The notes below the pieces were generated by a model. It worked only from the letters and a program-made list of their open reading frames with translations, was not told the DNA's origin and ran no database searches. DNA of 64,000 bases from Nocardiopsis flavescens (lineage in GTDB: Bacteria; Actinomycetota; Actinomycetes; Streptosporangiales; Streptosporangiaceae), in NCBI RefSeq assembly GCF_900141985.1, contig NZ_FQZK01000003.1, forward strand, positions 62,001 through 126,000. Reading direction: 5' to 3'. Of this stretch, positions 1 to 6,552 are shown in pieces. A program made the position numbers and the translations under genes. The first letter of the stretch is position 1. Every line of letters starts with the position of its first letter.

Positions 1-73
1 CGCCGGAGACGACCTCGGCGTAGGCGGCGTCCATGAGGCGCTCGCGGACCGACCCGCCCTCTCTGGTATCCAT
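1..73 (-). CDS. TetR-family regulator, N-terminal fragment cut by the window edge
   Basis: Reading leftwards from an ATG at 71-73, 24 codons are visible before the window ends. The first residues (MDTREGGSVRERLMDAAYAE) have the form of a TetR N-terminus, where R-x-R-L-x-x-A-A begins helix 1 of the DNA-binding domain. A run of six G on the minus strand (74-79) just upstream can serve as a ribosome-binding site. The gene is divergent from hisN and shares the upstream region 74-614 with it. The helix-turn-helix and the ligand domain lie outside the window, so the family call rests on a short stretch and the target is unknown. Confidence 0.55.
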   Translation of the reverse strand, partial: MDTREGGSVRERLMDAAYAEVVSG

Positions 74-614
74 CCCCCCATGGTGGCATCAGGACACGCG
101 GACTCCCACCCCCCGGCCTCCGGTCCGGAACGCCCGGCCGCGCCGTGTCCTCCCCGCTCCCCGCCCCGCGGCCGGGCCCCTCCCCCGCAGGCACTGCCCG
201 GGTCCCAGGCGGTGGCCCCAACGCCCCGGCCCCACACGACCGCGAACCGGCGATCCGCGACCAGGCTCCCGCAGAGACCCGTCCCGGGTACCGGCCGTGG
301 TCCCGGCGCCCCGGCCCCTCACACGGGCGCGCCCGCCGCCCCGCCCGCACAGGACCGCGCGGCACGCGCGGCCCGGTCCCTCCGGCCGCCGGAGAACGTC
401 GGCGGTGCCGCCGGGGCCGCGCGCCGCCAGGGGTGCGCCGGGACACCGCGCCCTCCCGGGCCGGGAGCGGGCACCCGCACGCGCCGTCCGGCGCAGGGCC
501 GCCCGGAAACCGCTCCCGTCCTGCGGTGCGGGCTCCGGACAGGCCCTAACACTCCGGTCACACGGGTGGGGCCCTTTGGCCATGTTCGTGCCCGGGAGGG
601 TAGCGTTACCGCCC
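74..614. other. Non-coding gap between divergent TetR fragment and hisN
   Basis: No convincing gene is visible in this extremely GC-rich stretch; the open frames that cross it are Pro/Arg-rich and lack ribosome-binding sites or family features. The only signal is next to hisN: TAGCGT at 601-606 lies 8 bases before the hisN ATG and could be a -10 element, and GGGAGG at about 594-599 could be a ribosome-binding site. Confidence 0.4.
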
Positions 615-1421
615 ATGGTCTCCTTTGACGATGATCTGCGCCTGGCCCACGTCCTCGCGGACGCCGCCGACGACATAGCGCTGAAGCGTTTCCGGGCGCT
701 GGACCTGGTGGTCGACACCAAACCGGACCTCACCCCGGTGACCGAGGCCGACCGGCTGGTCGAGGAGACGCTCCGCAGCGTCCTGTCGCGCGCCCGCCCG
801 CGGGACGCCGTGGTGGGCGAGGAGTACGGCAAGAGCGGCAACAGCAACCGCGTCTGGGTGATCGACCCGATCGACGGCACCAAGAACTACGTGCGCGGCG
901 TCCCGGTGTGGGCGACGCTCATCGCCCTGCTGGAGGGCGACCGGCCGGTGGTCGGCGTGGTGTCGGCCCCGGCGCTCTTCCGGCGCTGGTGGGCCTCCCT
1001 GGGCGGGGGCGCCTGGCAGGGCCGGAGCCTGTCCAAGGCCTCGCGCTGCCAGGTGTCGAAGGTGTCGGAGCTGTCCGACGCCTCGCTGAGCTTCTCCTCC
1101 CTGGGCGGCTGGGAGGAGCAGGGGCGGCTGGAGTCGCTCCTGGGCCTGACCCGGTCCGTATGGCGCACCCGCGCCTACGGCGACTTCTGGTCGCACGTGA
1201 TGGTCGCCGAGGGCGTGGTGGACATCGCGGCCGAACCGGAGCTGTCGCTGTGGGACGCCGCGCCGCTGCCGATCATCCTGGAGGAGGCGGGCGGCCGGGC
1301 CACGAGCCTGAACGGCGGCGGGTTCACCGACGGCGGTCCACTGGTGTGCACCAACGGCATCCTGCACGACCGGGCCCTGACCTGGCTGAACGGGGGCCCC
1401 ACCCCGCTGCGCCCGGTCTGA
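615..1421 (+). CDS. hisN: Histidinol-phosphatase, inositol-monophosphatase type
   Basis: Product of 268 residues, the usual size for HisN, which removes phosphate from L-histidinol phosphate in the penultimate part of histidine biosynthesis. Inositol-monophosphatase family motifs are all present: GEEYG (68-72) with the metal-binding Glu, DPIDGTK (84-90), and W-D-A-A near residue 213 followed by E-A-G-G. The ATG at 615 is chosen because the conserved domain starts immediately after it; the open frame upstream is Pro/Arg-rich and unrelated. A possible -10 hexamer lies 8 bases upstream, so the message may be nearly leaderless. A general inositol or other sugar phosphatase cannot be excluded from sequence alone, but the actinobacterial HisN assignment fits best. 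Confidence 0.85.
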   Translation: MVSFDDDLRLAHVLADAADDIALKRFRALDLVVDTKPDLTPVTEADRLVEETLRSVLSRARPRDAVVGEEYGKSGNSNRVWVIDPIDGTKNYVRGVPVWATLIALLEGDRPVVGVVSAPALFRRWWASLGGGAWQGRSLSKASRCQVSKVSELSDASLSFSSLGGWEEQGRLESLLGLTRSVWRTRAYGDFWSHVMVAEGVVDIAAEPELSLWDAAPLPIILEEAGGRATSLNGGGFTDGGPLVCTNGILHDRALTWLNGGPTPLRPV

Positions 1422-1484
1422 GCCGGCGCGACGGGCGCGGGCCCCGCGCCCGCACGCCGCGACCAGGGCGCCGGGAGTAGTAGC

Positions 1485-2021
1485 GTGGCGTCCGTGCCGA
1501 CCCTCACTTCCCCGCCCTCACGGGCCTGCGCCCTGCTGGGCGCCGCCGCACTCGTGCTCACCGTCGCCGCCTGCGGGGACGGCCACGGCTACACGCCCGA
1601 CGAACTCGACGGGATGGTCGCCGACTCCGCGGGCGCCGACGGACCCGGTTCCGGGGCCACCGCCCCGCCGGAGACCGTCTTCGACCCCGAACTGCTGCTG
1701 TGCACGCCCGCGGTGGACACCGCCGGGGTCCCCGGCGAGGGCTCCTGGAGCACCGAGGCGCCGCGCAGCGCGGTCGGCGAGGGGCCCGTCGAGCTGGGCC
1801 TGCTGCCGCCCGAGGACGTCGAGCCGACCGGGGTGACCATCACCGTCCGCACGCCGGCCGACGAGATCCACGTCCTGGAAACGGACACGGTTCCCGGCGA
1901 ATGGGCCCATGTCCGATACCCCGAGGAGGACGGCGCCGAGCTCGCTCCGGGCGTGTACACCGCTGTCTGGTCCGACACCGCCACCGGAACGCCGCTGACC
2001 TGCGACGGCTTCGAGGTGTGA
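1485..2021 (+). CDS. Secreted lipoprotein of unknown function
   Basis: 178 residues from a GTG start, with GGGAG at 1473-1477 as ribosome-binding site. The N-terminus is a typical lipoprotein signal peptide: a hydrophobic segment ending in the lipobox V-A-A-C (Cys about residue 29), so the mature protein is expected to be lipid-anchored outside the membrane. The mature part is acidic and Gly/Pro/Ser-rich at first and then appears beta-rich, with one further pair of Cys residues (around 73 and 174). It lies 63 bases after hisN and upstream of the ABC exporter genes on the same strand. I do not recognise the family. Confidence 0.7.
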   Translation: MASVPTLTSPPSRACALLGAAALVLTVAACGDGHGYTPDELDGMVADSAGADGPGSGATAPPETVFDPELLLCTPAVDTAGVPGEGSWSTEAPRSAVGEGPVELGLLPPEDVEPTGVTITVRTPADEIHVLETDTVPGEWAHVRYPEEDGAELAPGVYTAVWSDTATGTPLTCDGFEV

Positions 2022-2210
2022 CCCCCTCGGCCGGACCGGCTCCCCGCGCTGTCCGCATACGGTCGCGGAAAAAATGAAAATTCCCCGGTGATCATGAACC
2101 GAAACCCGCCCGCTCCGCGATGATCTGGGGTGAGGCCCGCCCCCGCGGGCCCGTACGGCGCCGCCCGCGACGCGGCGCCGCCCCACACACATTCACTGGG
2201 AAGGGACCGT

Positions 2211-3461
2211 ATGCTGCGTTCCCTCGTGGCCGGGATACTGCTCGCCTTCGCCGGTTCCCGCGCCAACATCGCCCGGACCATCCTCTCCTGCGCGGGCATC
2301 GTCGTCGGCGTCGGCTCGCTGATCGCCGTGGTCACCGCGGGCGACTTCGGGCAGCGTTTCGCGACCGCCTACAGCGAGGCCAACGCCGGGCGCGCCGCCA
2401 CCCTCAGCGTCGCCACCTGGGACACCGAGATCACCGACGTGGCGGCCTTCGAAGAGGACCTCGTCCGGGCCGGCGGTCTGGACGTGTCGCTCTACACGAT
2501 GGTCCAGGACGCCTCCGTGCGCTCGGGCGACCACGTGATCCCCGACGTCGAGATCCGGGCCGTGGACGCCACCCTCGGCGACATCCGGCGGATGACCATG
2601 GCCCAGGGCCGCTGGTTCACCGAGGCGGACGCCGAGTCACTGGCGCCGGTCCTGGTCGTCAACCAGACCCTGGCCGCGGACATGGAGGACGTCACCCGGG
2701 TCCAGATCGGCACCGACCGCTGGATGGACGTCCGCGTCGTCGGCGTCTCCCAGAGCTCCGCCCTGGACGGCGGCTGGTACACGGCCTTCCTGCTGCGCGC
2801 GCCCGCCAGCGAGGAGATGATCTACGGCGAGTCCGTGGAGACGTCGGCGGACGGCGCCGCCGCCCCGGTCTCCCTGCGCGACCCCGAGTACAGCGTCCGG
2901 ATCGACCCCGGCGACCCCGCCGCGGACGACCCCTGGGGCGAGGTCTTCAGCGGACGGCTGCTGTCGGCCTCCGACCGCTGGGGCGGGGTGGGCCAGGACT
3001 CGCTCATGGCCTACCGGGCGGACTACGCCGAAGAGGTCAACCAGATGATCGGCTACCTGTCGGTCGGGCTGATCGGCATCGCCGCCATCACCCTCACCAC
3101 CGGCCTGCTCGGCGTCCTCAACGTCGGCCTGGTCACGGTGCGCGAGCGCAGGCGCGAACTGGCCACCTACCGGGCGCTGGGCGCGACCCGGTTCACCCTG
3201 TTCGTGGCCGTCGTGATGGAGTCCGTCGTCGTCTCGCTCGTGGCCGGGGTCCTCGCCCTGCTGGGCTGCTGGATCCTCGTCGCGGCCGGCGGCGCGGTCG
3301 CCGCCGCGTTCATCGACCTGCCGCCCGACGTCCCCCTCGCCATCCCGCCGACCGCCGTGCTGGTCGGCCTGGGCAGCGCCGCCGGAGTCGGCCTGCTCGC
3401 CGGAGTCATCCCCGCCCTTCGGGCACTGCGCTCGTCCGTCGTCGCCGGACTGCGGGAATAG
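2211..3461 (+). CDS. FtsX/MacB-like ABC transporter permease
   Basis: 416 residues. An N-terminal membrane segment is followed by an extracytoplasmic MacB-core-like domain (about 45-270) and then three hydrophobic segments in the C-terminal FtsX domain, the topology of MacB, LolC/E and FtsX permeases. The short cytoplasmic motif R-E-R-R-R-E-L-A-T-Y-R-A-L-G-A after the second membrane segment is characteristic of the family's coupling helix. The ATG at 2211 is chosen because GGGAAGGGA sits just upstream and the hydrophobic segment begins at once; an earlier in-frame ATG at 2130 has no such site. It is followed 9 bases later by the membrane-fusion protein and then the ATPase, making one operon for an efflux or lipoprotein-release-type transporter. 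Substrate unknown. Confidence 0.85.
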   Translation: MLRSLVAGILLAFAGSRANIARTILSCAGIVVGVGSLIAVVTAGDFGQRFATAYSEANAGRAATLSVATWDTEITDVAAFEEDLVRAGGLDVSLYTMVQDASVRSGDHVIPDVEIRAVDATLGDIRRMTMAQGRWFTEADAESLAPVLVVNQTLAADMEDVTRVQIGTDRWMDVRVVGVSQSSALDGGWYTAFLLRAPASEEMIYGESVETSADGAAAPVSLRDPEYSVRIDPGDPAADDPWGEVFSGRLLSASDRWGGVGQDSLMAYRADYAEEVNQMIGYLSVGLIGIAAITLTTGLLGVLNVGLVTVRERRRELATYRALGATRFTLFVAVVMESVVVSLVAGVLALLGCWILVAAGGAVAAAFIDLPPDVPLAIPPTAVLVGLGSAAGVGLLAGVIPALRALRSSVVAGLRE

Positions 3462-3470
3462 GAGACACAC

Positions 3471-4505
3471 GTGAAGAAGTGGATCATCATCGGCGCGGCG
3501 GCACTGCTGCTCGTGGTCGCGGTCGGCGGCGGCGGGTACCTCCTGCTGAACCGCCTGGGCGGCTCCGGGGACGAGTTCGTCACCGAGGGCGCCGTCGACG
3601 TGGGCGGCGCGCCCCACCCCGTGGAGCTGGGCACCGTCGACTCCGTGATGGTGCTGGACACCACCGTGCGGGCCGAGCCCGGCAAGGGCGTCAAGGCCCA
3701 GCAGGGCGGCCAGGTCGTCCACCTGTGGGTGACCGAGGGCGCCGAGGTGGAGGAGGGCGCCCCCATCGTCAACGTGAAGATCACCGAGGAGCCCGCCCCG
3801 GACGCCGGCGGCGAGGACGCGGCCCCGGCCGCCCCGGTGACCCGCGAGGTCAGTCTCTACGCGCCGGTGGACGGCAAGGTGTCCGGCCTGGACGACGTGC
3901 AGGTGGGCGACGTCCTGGAGCCGGGGGCCGTGGTGGCCACCGTGGCCCCGGACGTGTACCGGGCGGTCTCCACGATCCCCGCCAACGACCTGTACCGGTT
4001 CTACGAGGAGCCCGACGACATCCTCCTGGAGATCAAGAACGGTCCGCCGCCCGCCCCGTGCGAGTTCCTGTCCCTGGGCGCGGCCGAGGGCGGCGAGGAG
4101 CCGTCCGGCACCGACGGCGGCTTCCCGATGGACGGCGGCGGTGACACCGGCGGCGGCGCGGGCGGCGAGCTGGCCTGCCGGGTCCCCTCCGACATGCAGG
4201 TGTTCGAGGGCGTGCAGGGCAAGCTGTCGATCAGCACCGGCCGGGCCGAGGACGTCGTGGTCGTGCCCGTGACGGCGGTGCGCGGCACCACCGGCGAGGG
4301 CGAGGTCATCGTGGTGGCCGAGGACGGCACCGAGGAGGTGCGCCCGGTCGAGCTGGGCGTCTCCGACGGCTCGTTCATCGAGGTCGTCTCGGGTGTGGAG
4401 GTCGGGGAGCAGGTCATGGACCCGATCCCGCTGGACTCGCGGTTCGACGTCCCGGGGGCCGAGGACGAGACCGACGACATGTACCTGGAAGAGGAGGGGA
4501 TGTAG
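3471..4505 (+). CDS. Membrane-fusion (HlyD/MacA-like) subunit of ABC exporter
   Basis: 344 residues from GTG, with GGAG at 3461-3464 in the preceding stop region. One N-terminal membrane anchor (about 5-27) is followed by an extracytoplasmic part. Two half-motifs of the biotinyl-lipoyl fold are visible: V-T-E-G-A-E-V-E-E-G-A near residue 85 and Y-A-P-V-D-G-K-V-S-G near 128. The C-terminal beta-barrel ends in an acidic tail. Four Cys residues are not organised in a metal motif. A Gly/Asp-rich linker (about 195-225) interrupts the barrel region. Such proteins cooperate with MacB-type permeases; in a Gram-positive cell there is no outer-membrane channel, so it probably gates the extracellular side of the permease. 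Encoded between permease and ATPase with no gap to the latter. Confidence 0.82.
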   Translation: MKKWIIIGAAALLLVVAVGGGGYLLLNRLGGSGDEFVTEGAVDVGGAPHPVELGTVDSVMVLDTTVRAEPGKGVKAQQGGQVVHLWVTEGAEVEEGAPIVNVKITEEPAPDAGGEDAAPAAPVTREVSLYAPVDGKVSGLDDVQVGDVLEPGAVVATVAPDVYRAVSTIPANDLYRFYEEPDDILLEIKNGPPPAPCEFLSLGAAEGGEEPSGTDGGFPMDGGGDTGGGAGGELACRVPSDMQVFEGVQGKLSISTGRAEDVVVVPVTAVRGTTGEGEVIVVAEDGTEEVRPVELGVSDGSFIEVVSGVEVGEQVMDPIPLDSRFDVPGAEDETDDMYLEEEGM

Positions 4506-5222
4506 GTGACCACGGCTCCGTCCCCGCTGGTCCCGCAGCCCTTCCCGCACCAGGCCCCGCTGCTGCGGGTGGACGGGCTCACCCGGCACTTCACGGTGTC
4601 GGGGACCCGGATCGACGTGCTGCACGACTGCACGTTCGACGTGTTCCGGGGCGAGGTCGTGGCGATCATCGGCCAGTCCGGCTCGGGCAAGTCCACCCTG
4701 CTGAGCCTGCTCGGCCTGCTGGACAAGCCCAGCGGCGGCGAGTACACGTTCGACGGCGTGGCGACCAGCAGGCTGGGCGAGGGGCCGCGCTCGCGGCTGC
4801 GCGGCGAGGGCATCGGGTTCGTCTTCCAGCAGTTCCACCTGCTGGAGCGGCGGTCCGCACTGGCCAACGTCGGGGTTCCCCTGGTGCTGGCGGGGATGCC
4901 GGCGCTGCGTCGCCGCAGCCGCTCCCGCGACCTGCTGGAGGCGGTGGGGCTGGGGCACCGGCTCCACTCCAAGCCGCACCAGCTGTCCGGCGGTGAGCAG
5001 CAGCGTGTGGCCCTGGCGCGGGCGCTGAGCCGGGACCCCGCCCTGATCCTCGCCGACGAGCCCACGGGCGCCCTGGACGCCGAGAGCAGCCGCATGATCA
5101 TGGACCAGCTGCTGGAGCAGGCGCGGATCCGCGACTCGGCGGTGGTCGTGGTGACCCACGACCCCAAGGTCGCCGAGCGTGCCGACCGGGTGGTCGAGCT
5201 GGTGGAGGGCCGCACCCGCTGA
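4506..5222 (+). CDS. ABC transporter ATP-binding protein, MacB/LolD type
   Basis: 238 residues, full length for a single nucleotide-binding domain. Walker A GQSGSGKST (56-64), Q-loop in F-V-F-Q-Q-F (about 105-110), signature L-S-G-G-E-Q-Q-R (160-167), Walker B with D-E-P (184-186), D-loop A-L-D and switch His 218 (V-T-H-D) are all intact, so it should hydrolyse ATP. The GTG start follows the TAG of the membrane-fusion gene directly, so translation is probably coupled. The high similarity of signature and spacing to the MacB/LolD group, and the neighbouring FtsX-type permease, place it as the motor of this exporter. Confidence 0.9.
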   Translation: MTTAPSPLVPQPFPHQAPLLRVDGLTRHFTVSGTRIDVLHDCTFDVFRGEVVAIIGQSGSGKSTLLSLLGLLDKPSGGEYTFDGVATSRLGEGPRSRLRGEGIGFVFQQFHLLERRSALANVGVPLVLAGMPALRRRSRSRDLLEAVGLGHRLHSKPHQLSGGEQQRVALARALSRDPALILADEPTGALDAESSRMIMDQLLEQARIRDSAVVVVTHDPKVAERADRVVELVEGRTR

Positions 5223-5395
5223 GGGCCGCGGGTGTGCGGGGCGCGTCCCGACGGGAGCCGGAAGCGGCTCGCGGCCCGGGGCGCGCCCGCCGGAACCCCG
5301 GGCGCCGTCGAAGCGTCCCCTCGCCCGACGGCGTCCGGCCCCCGGAAGGGCGGAACGGAGAACGGGAAGGCCCCGCAACGCGTCGGGGAAAAGAC

Positions 5396-5430
5396 TCGGG
5401 CCCGGAAATCCCTTGGATTTCCGGGCCCGA
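5396..5430 (-). terminator. Strong hairpin terminator after tRNA-fMet copy 1
   Basis: A perfect 15-bp stem (5396-5410 with 5416-5430) around a 5-base loop. On the minus strand it follows the tRNA by 6 bases and is followed by GAGTCTTTTCCCC, a short U-run. It can also act on the plus strand against read-through from the exporter operon. Confidence 0.75.
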
Positions 5431-5436
5431 TTTCAG

Positions 5437-5510
5437 TAGCGGGGACAGGATTTGAACCTGCGACCTCTGGGTTATGAGCCCAGCGAGCTACCGAACTGCT
5501 CCACCCCGCG
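5437..5510 (-). tRNA. Initiator tRNA-Met (CAT), copy 1, no encoded CCA
   Basis: 74 bases folding into a standard cloverleaf with anticodon CAT. It is the initiator type: the anticodon stem has three consecutive G-C pairs (CTGGG/CCCAG) and the first acceptor position (C1 opposite U72) is unpaired, both hallmarks of formylated initiator tRNA. T-loop TTCAAAT is present. The 3' end is not followed by CCA (the plus strand reads CAG before TAGC). It has its own promoter at 5523-5551 and a terminator at 5396-5430. Confidence 0.95.
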
Positions 5511-5522
5511 CCGTTGATCTCT

Positions 5523-5551
5523 ACTTTAGAGGGTTTCCCCCCGGGCCGCAA
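5523..5551 (-). promoter_or_regulatory. Promoter of tRNA-fMet copy 1
   Basis: On the minus strand TTGCGG (-35, 5546-5551) and TAAAGT (-10, 5523-5528) are separated by exactly 17 bases and lie 12 bases upstream of the mature tRNA start. The spacing and position fit a housekeeping promoter, so copy 1 can be transcribed independently of copy 2. Confidence 0.6.
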
Positions 5552-5681
5552 ATCGTTTCCCGTGAGGGAGAACGGTGAGATCGGCCCTGTTCAACCGGGT
5601 ACGGGACCCGGGCCGGTGATGATCGTGAAGATCGTCACCCTCCCGGGCATTCCGTGAGGAATGAACCGGGAAAAGCGCCGA

Positions 5682-5703
5682 ACCCGGGAAATTCATCCCG
5701 GGT
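5682..5703 (-). terminator. Short hairpin between the two initiator tRNA genes
   Basis: A perfect 7-bp stem (5682-5688 with 5697-5703, ACCCGGG/CCCGGGT) with an 8-base loop, 8 bases after copy 2 on the minus strand. It may be a weak terminator or a processing site. There is no clear U-run. Confidence 0.4.
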
Positions 5704-5711
5704 CCGGGCCT

Positions 5712-5788
5712 TGGTAGCGGGGACAGGATTTGAACCTGCGACCTCTGGGTTATGAGCCCAGCGAGCTACCGAACTGCTCCACCCCGCG
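5712..5788 (-). tRNA. Initiator tRNA-Met (CAT), copy 2, with encoded CCA
   Basis: The 74-base body (5715-5788) is identical to copy 1, including the initiator features: three G-C pairs in the anticodon stem and an unpaired C1. Unlike copy 1 the plus strand reads TGG at 5712-5714, so the gene encodes the CCA end. A TACTCT element (5802-5807) about 14 bases upstream may be its -10. Confidence 0.95.
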
Positions 5789-5900
5789 TCGTTGTGTCTT
5801 CAGAGTAGCGCGCCGGGGACGGGAACGCGAATCGGCGACCCGCGCCCGGTGGACGGCGCCGCCGGGAGCCCGCCCGGCACCGCCCGAGGGACCGGGCGGG

Positions 5901-6290
5901 GGACGGCTCCCCGCGGCCCGCCCGCCGGATGCCGCCCGGGAAAGCCGCGCCCCTCCCGCATGCTCCCCCGGGCGGCCTCCCGCTCACCTACGGCGGACCG
6001 GACGGGGCCCGGCCGACACCGCCGGCGAGGAAAGCGCACCCCTCCCGCACGGCCGGGCGAGTCCTCCCCCGGCACGTACGTACGGCCGGCCGGGCGACGC
6101 CACCGCCGGAGAGGGAGCCGCACCGCGTCCGGGCGGCCGGGGCGGGACCCTCCACGGACGCCTGCGGCGGGCCGAGGGGACCGGGCGGTGGACGGCCCTA
6201 CGGATGCCGCACAGGAAAGCCGCGCCCGTCCCCGCACGGCCGCGTGGCGGCACCTCCCACGGACGCCTGCGGCGGGCCGGGCGGCGGGTG
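5901..6290. repeat. Degenerate tandem repeat, four units of about 83-102 bp
   Basis: Four diverged copies follow one another, starting near 5901, 6001, 6093 and 6185. Each contains a version of GATGCCGC, a G-G-A-A-A-G-C-C-G-C-G-C-C-C core (about 5938, 6028, 6111, 6213) and a CCCGCACGGCC-like segment. Units 3 and 4 share ACGGACGCCTGCGGCGGGCC almost exactly. The unit length is not a multiple of three throughout and no gene is convincing here, so I treat it as an intergenic repeat between the tRNA genes and the UPF0182 gene. No function can be assigned. Confidence 0.55.
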
Positions 6291-6474
6291 CCGGCCCTCC
6301 CGGCCGTGCGCGGGCCGCGGACCGGGCCTCCCCCGGCGGTGGGGACGCCGCGGCGGGGCGCGGGGCCGCGGACCGGCCCCGGGCCCCTCGCGCCCGTTCG
6401 GGGGCGTGAGGGGCCCGTAGGGCGTCCCGGCGCCCGTGGCGGGCGGCCGTGGACCGCCCCCGGGGAACGGGAAC

Positions 6475-6502
6475 GGGGCGGGACCCGTGCGGGTCCCGCC
6501 CC
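6475..6502 (-). terminator. Hairpin downstream of the UPF0182 gene (distal)
   Basis: A perfect 12-bp GC stem (6475-6486 with 6491-6502) with a 4-base loop GTGC, about 50 bases after the UPF0182 stop codon. Together with the nearer hairpin at 6518-6545 it probably ends that transcript. There is no U-run, as is common in high-GC actinomycetes. Confidence 0.6.
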
Positions 6503-6517
6503 GTGGCGGAGCCGGGT

Positions 6518-6545
6518 GGCGGGCGGTGCCGTGGCACCGCCCGCC
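6518..6545 (-). terminator. Hairpin downstream of the UPF0182 gene (proximal)
   Basis: A perfect 13-bp stem (6518-6530 with 6533-6545) with a 2-base loop in sequence, which would open to a 4-base loop in practice. It starts 7 bases after the UPF0182 stop codon on the minus strand. Confidence 0.65.
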
Positions 6546-6552
6546 GGTACGG

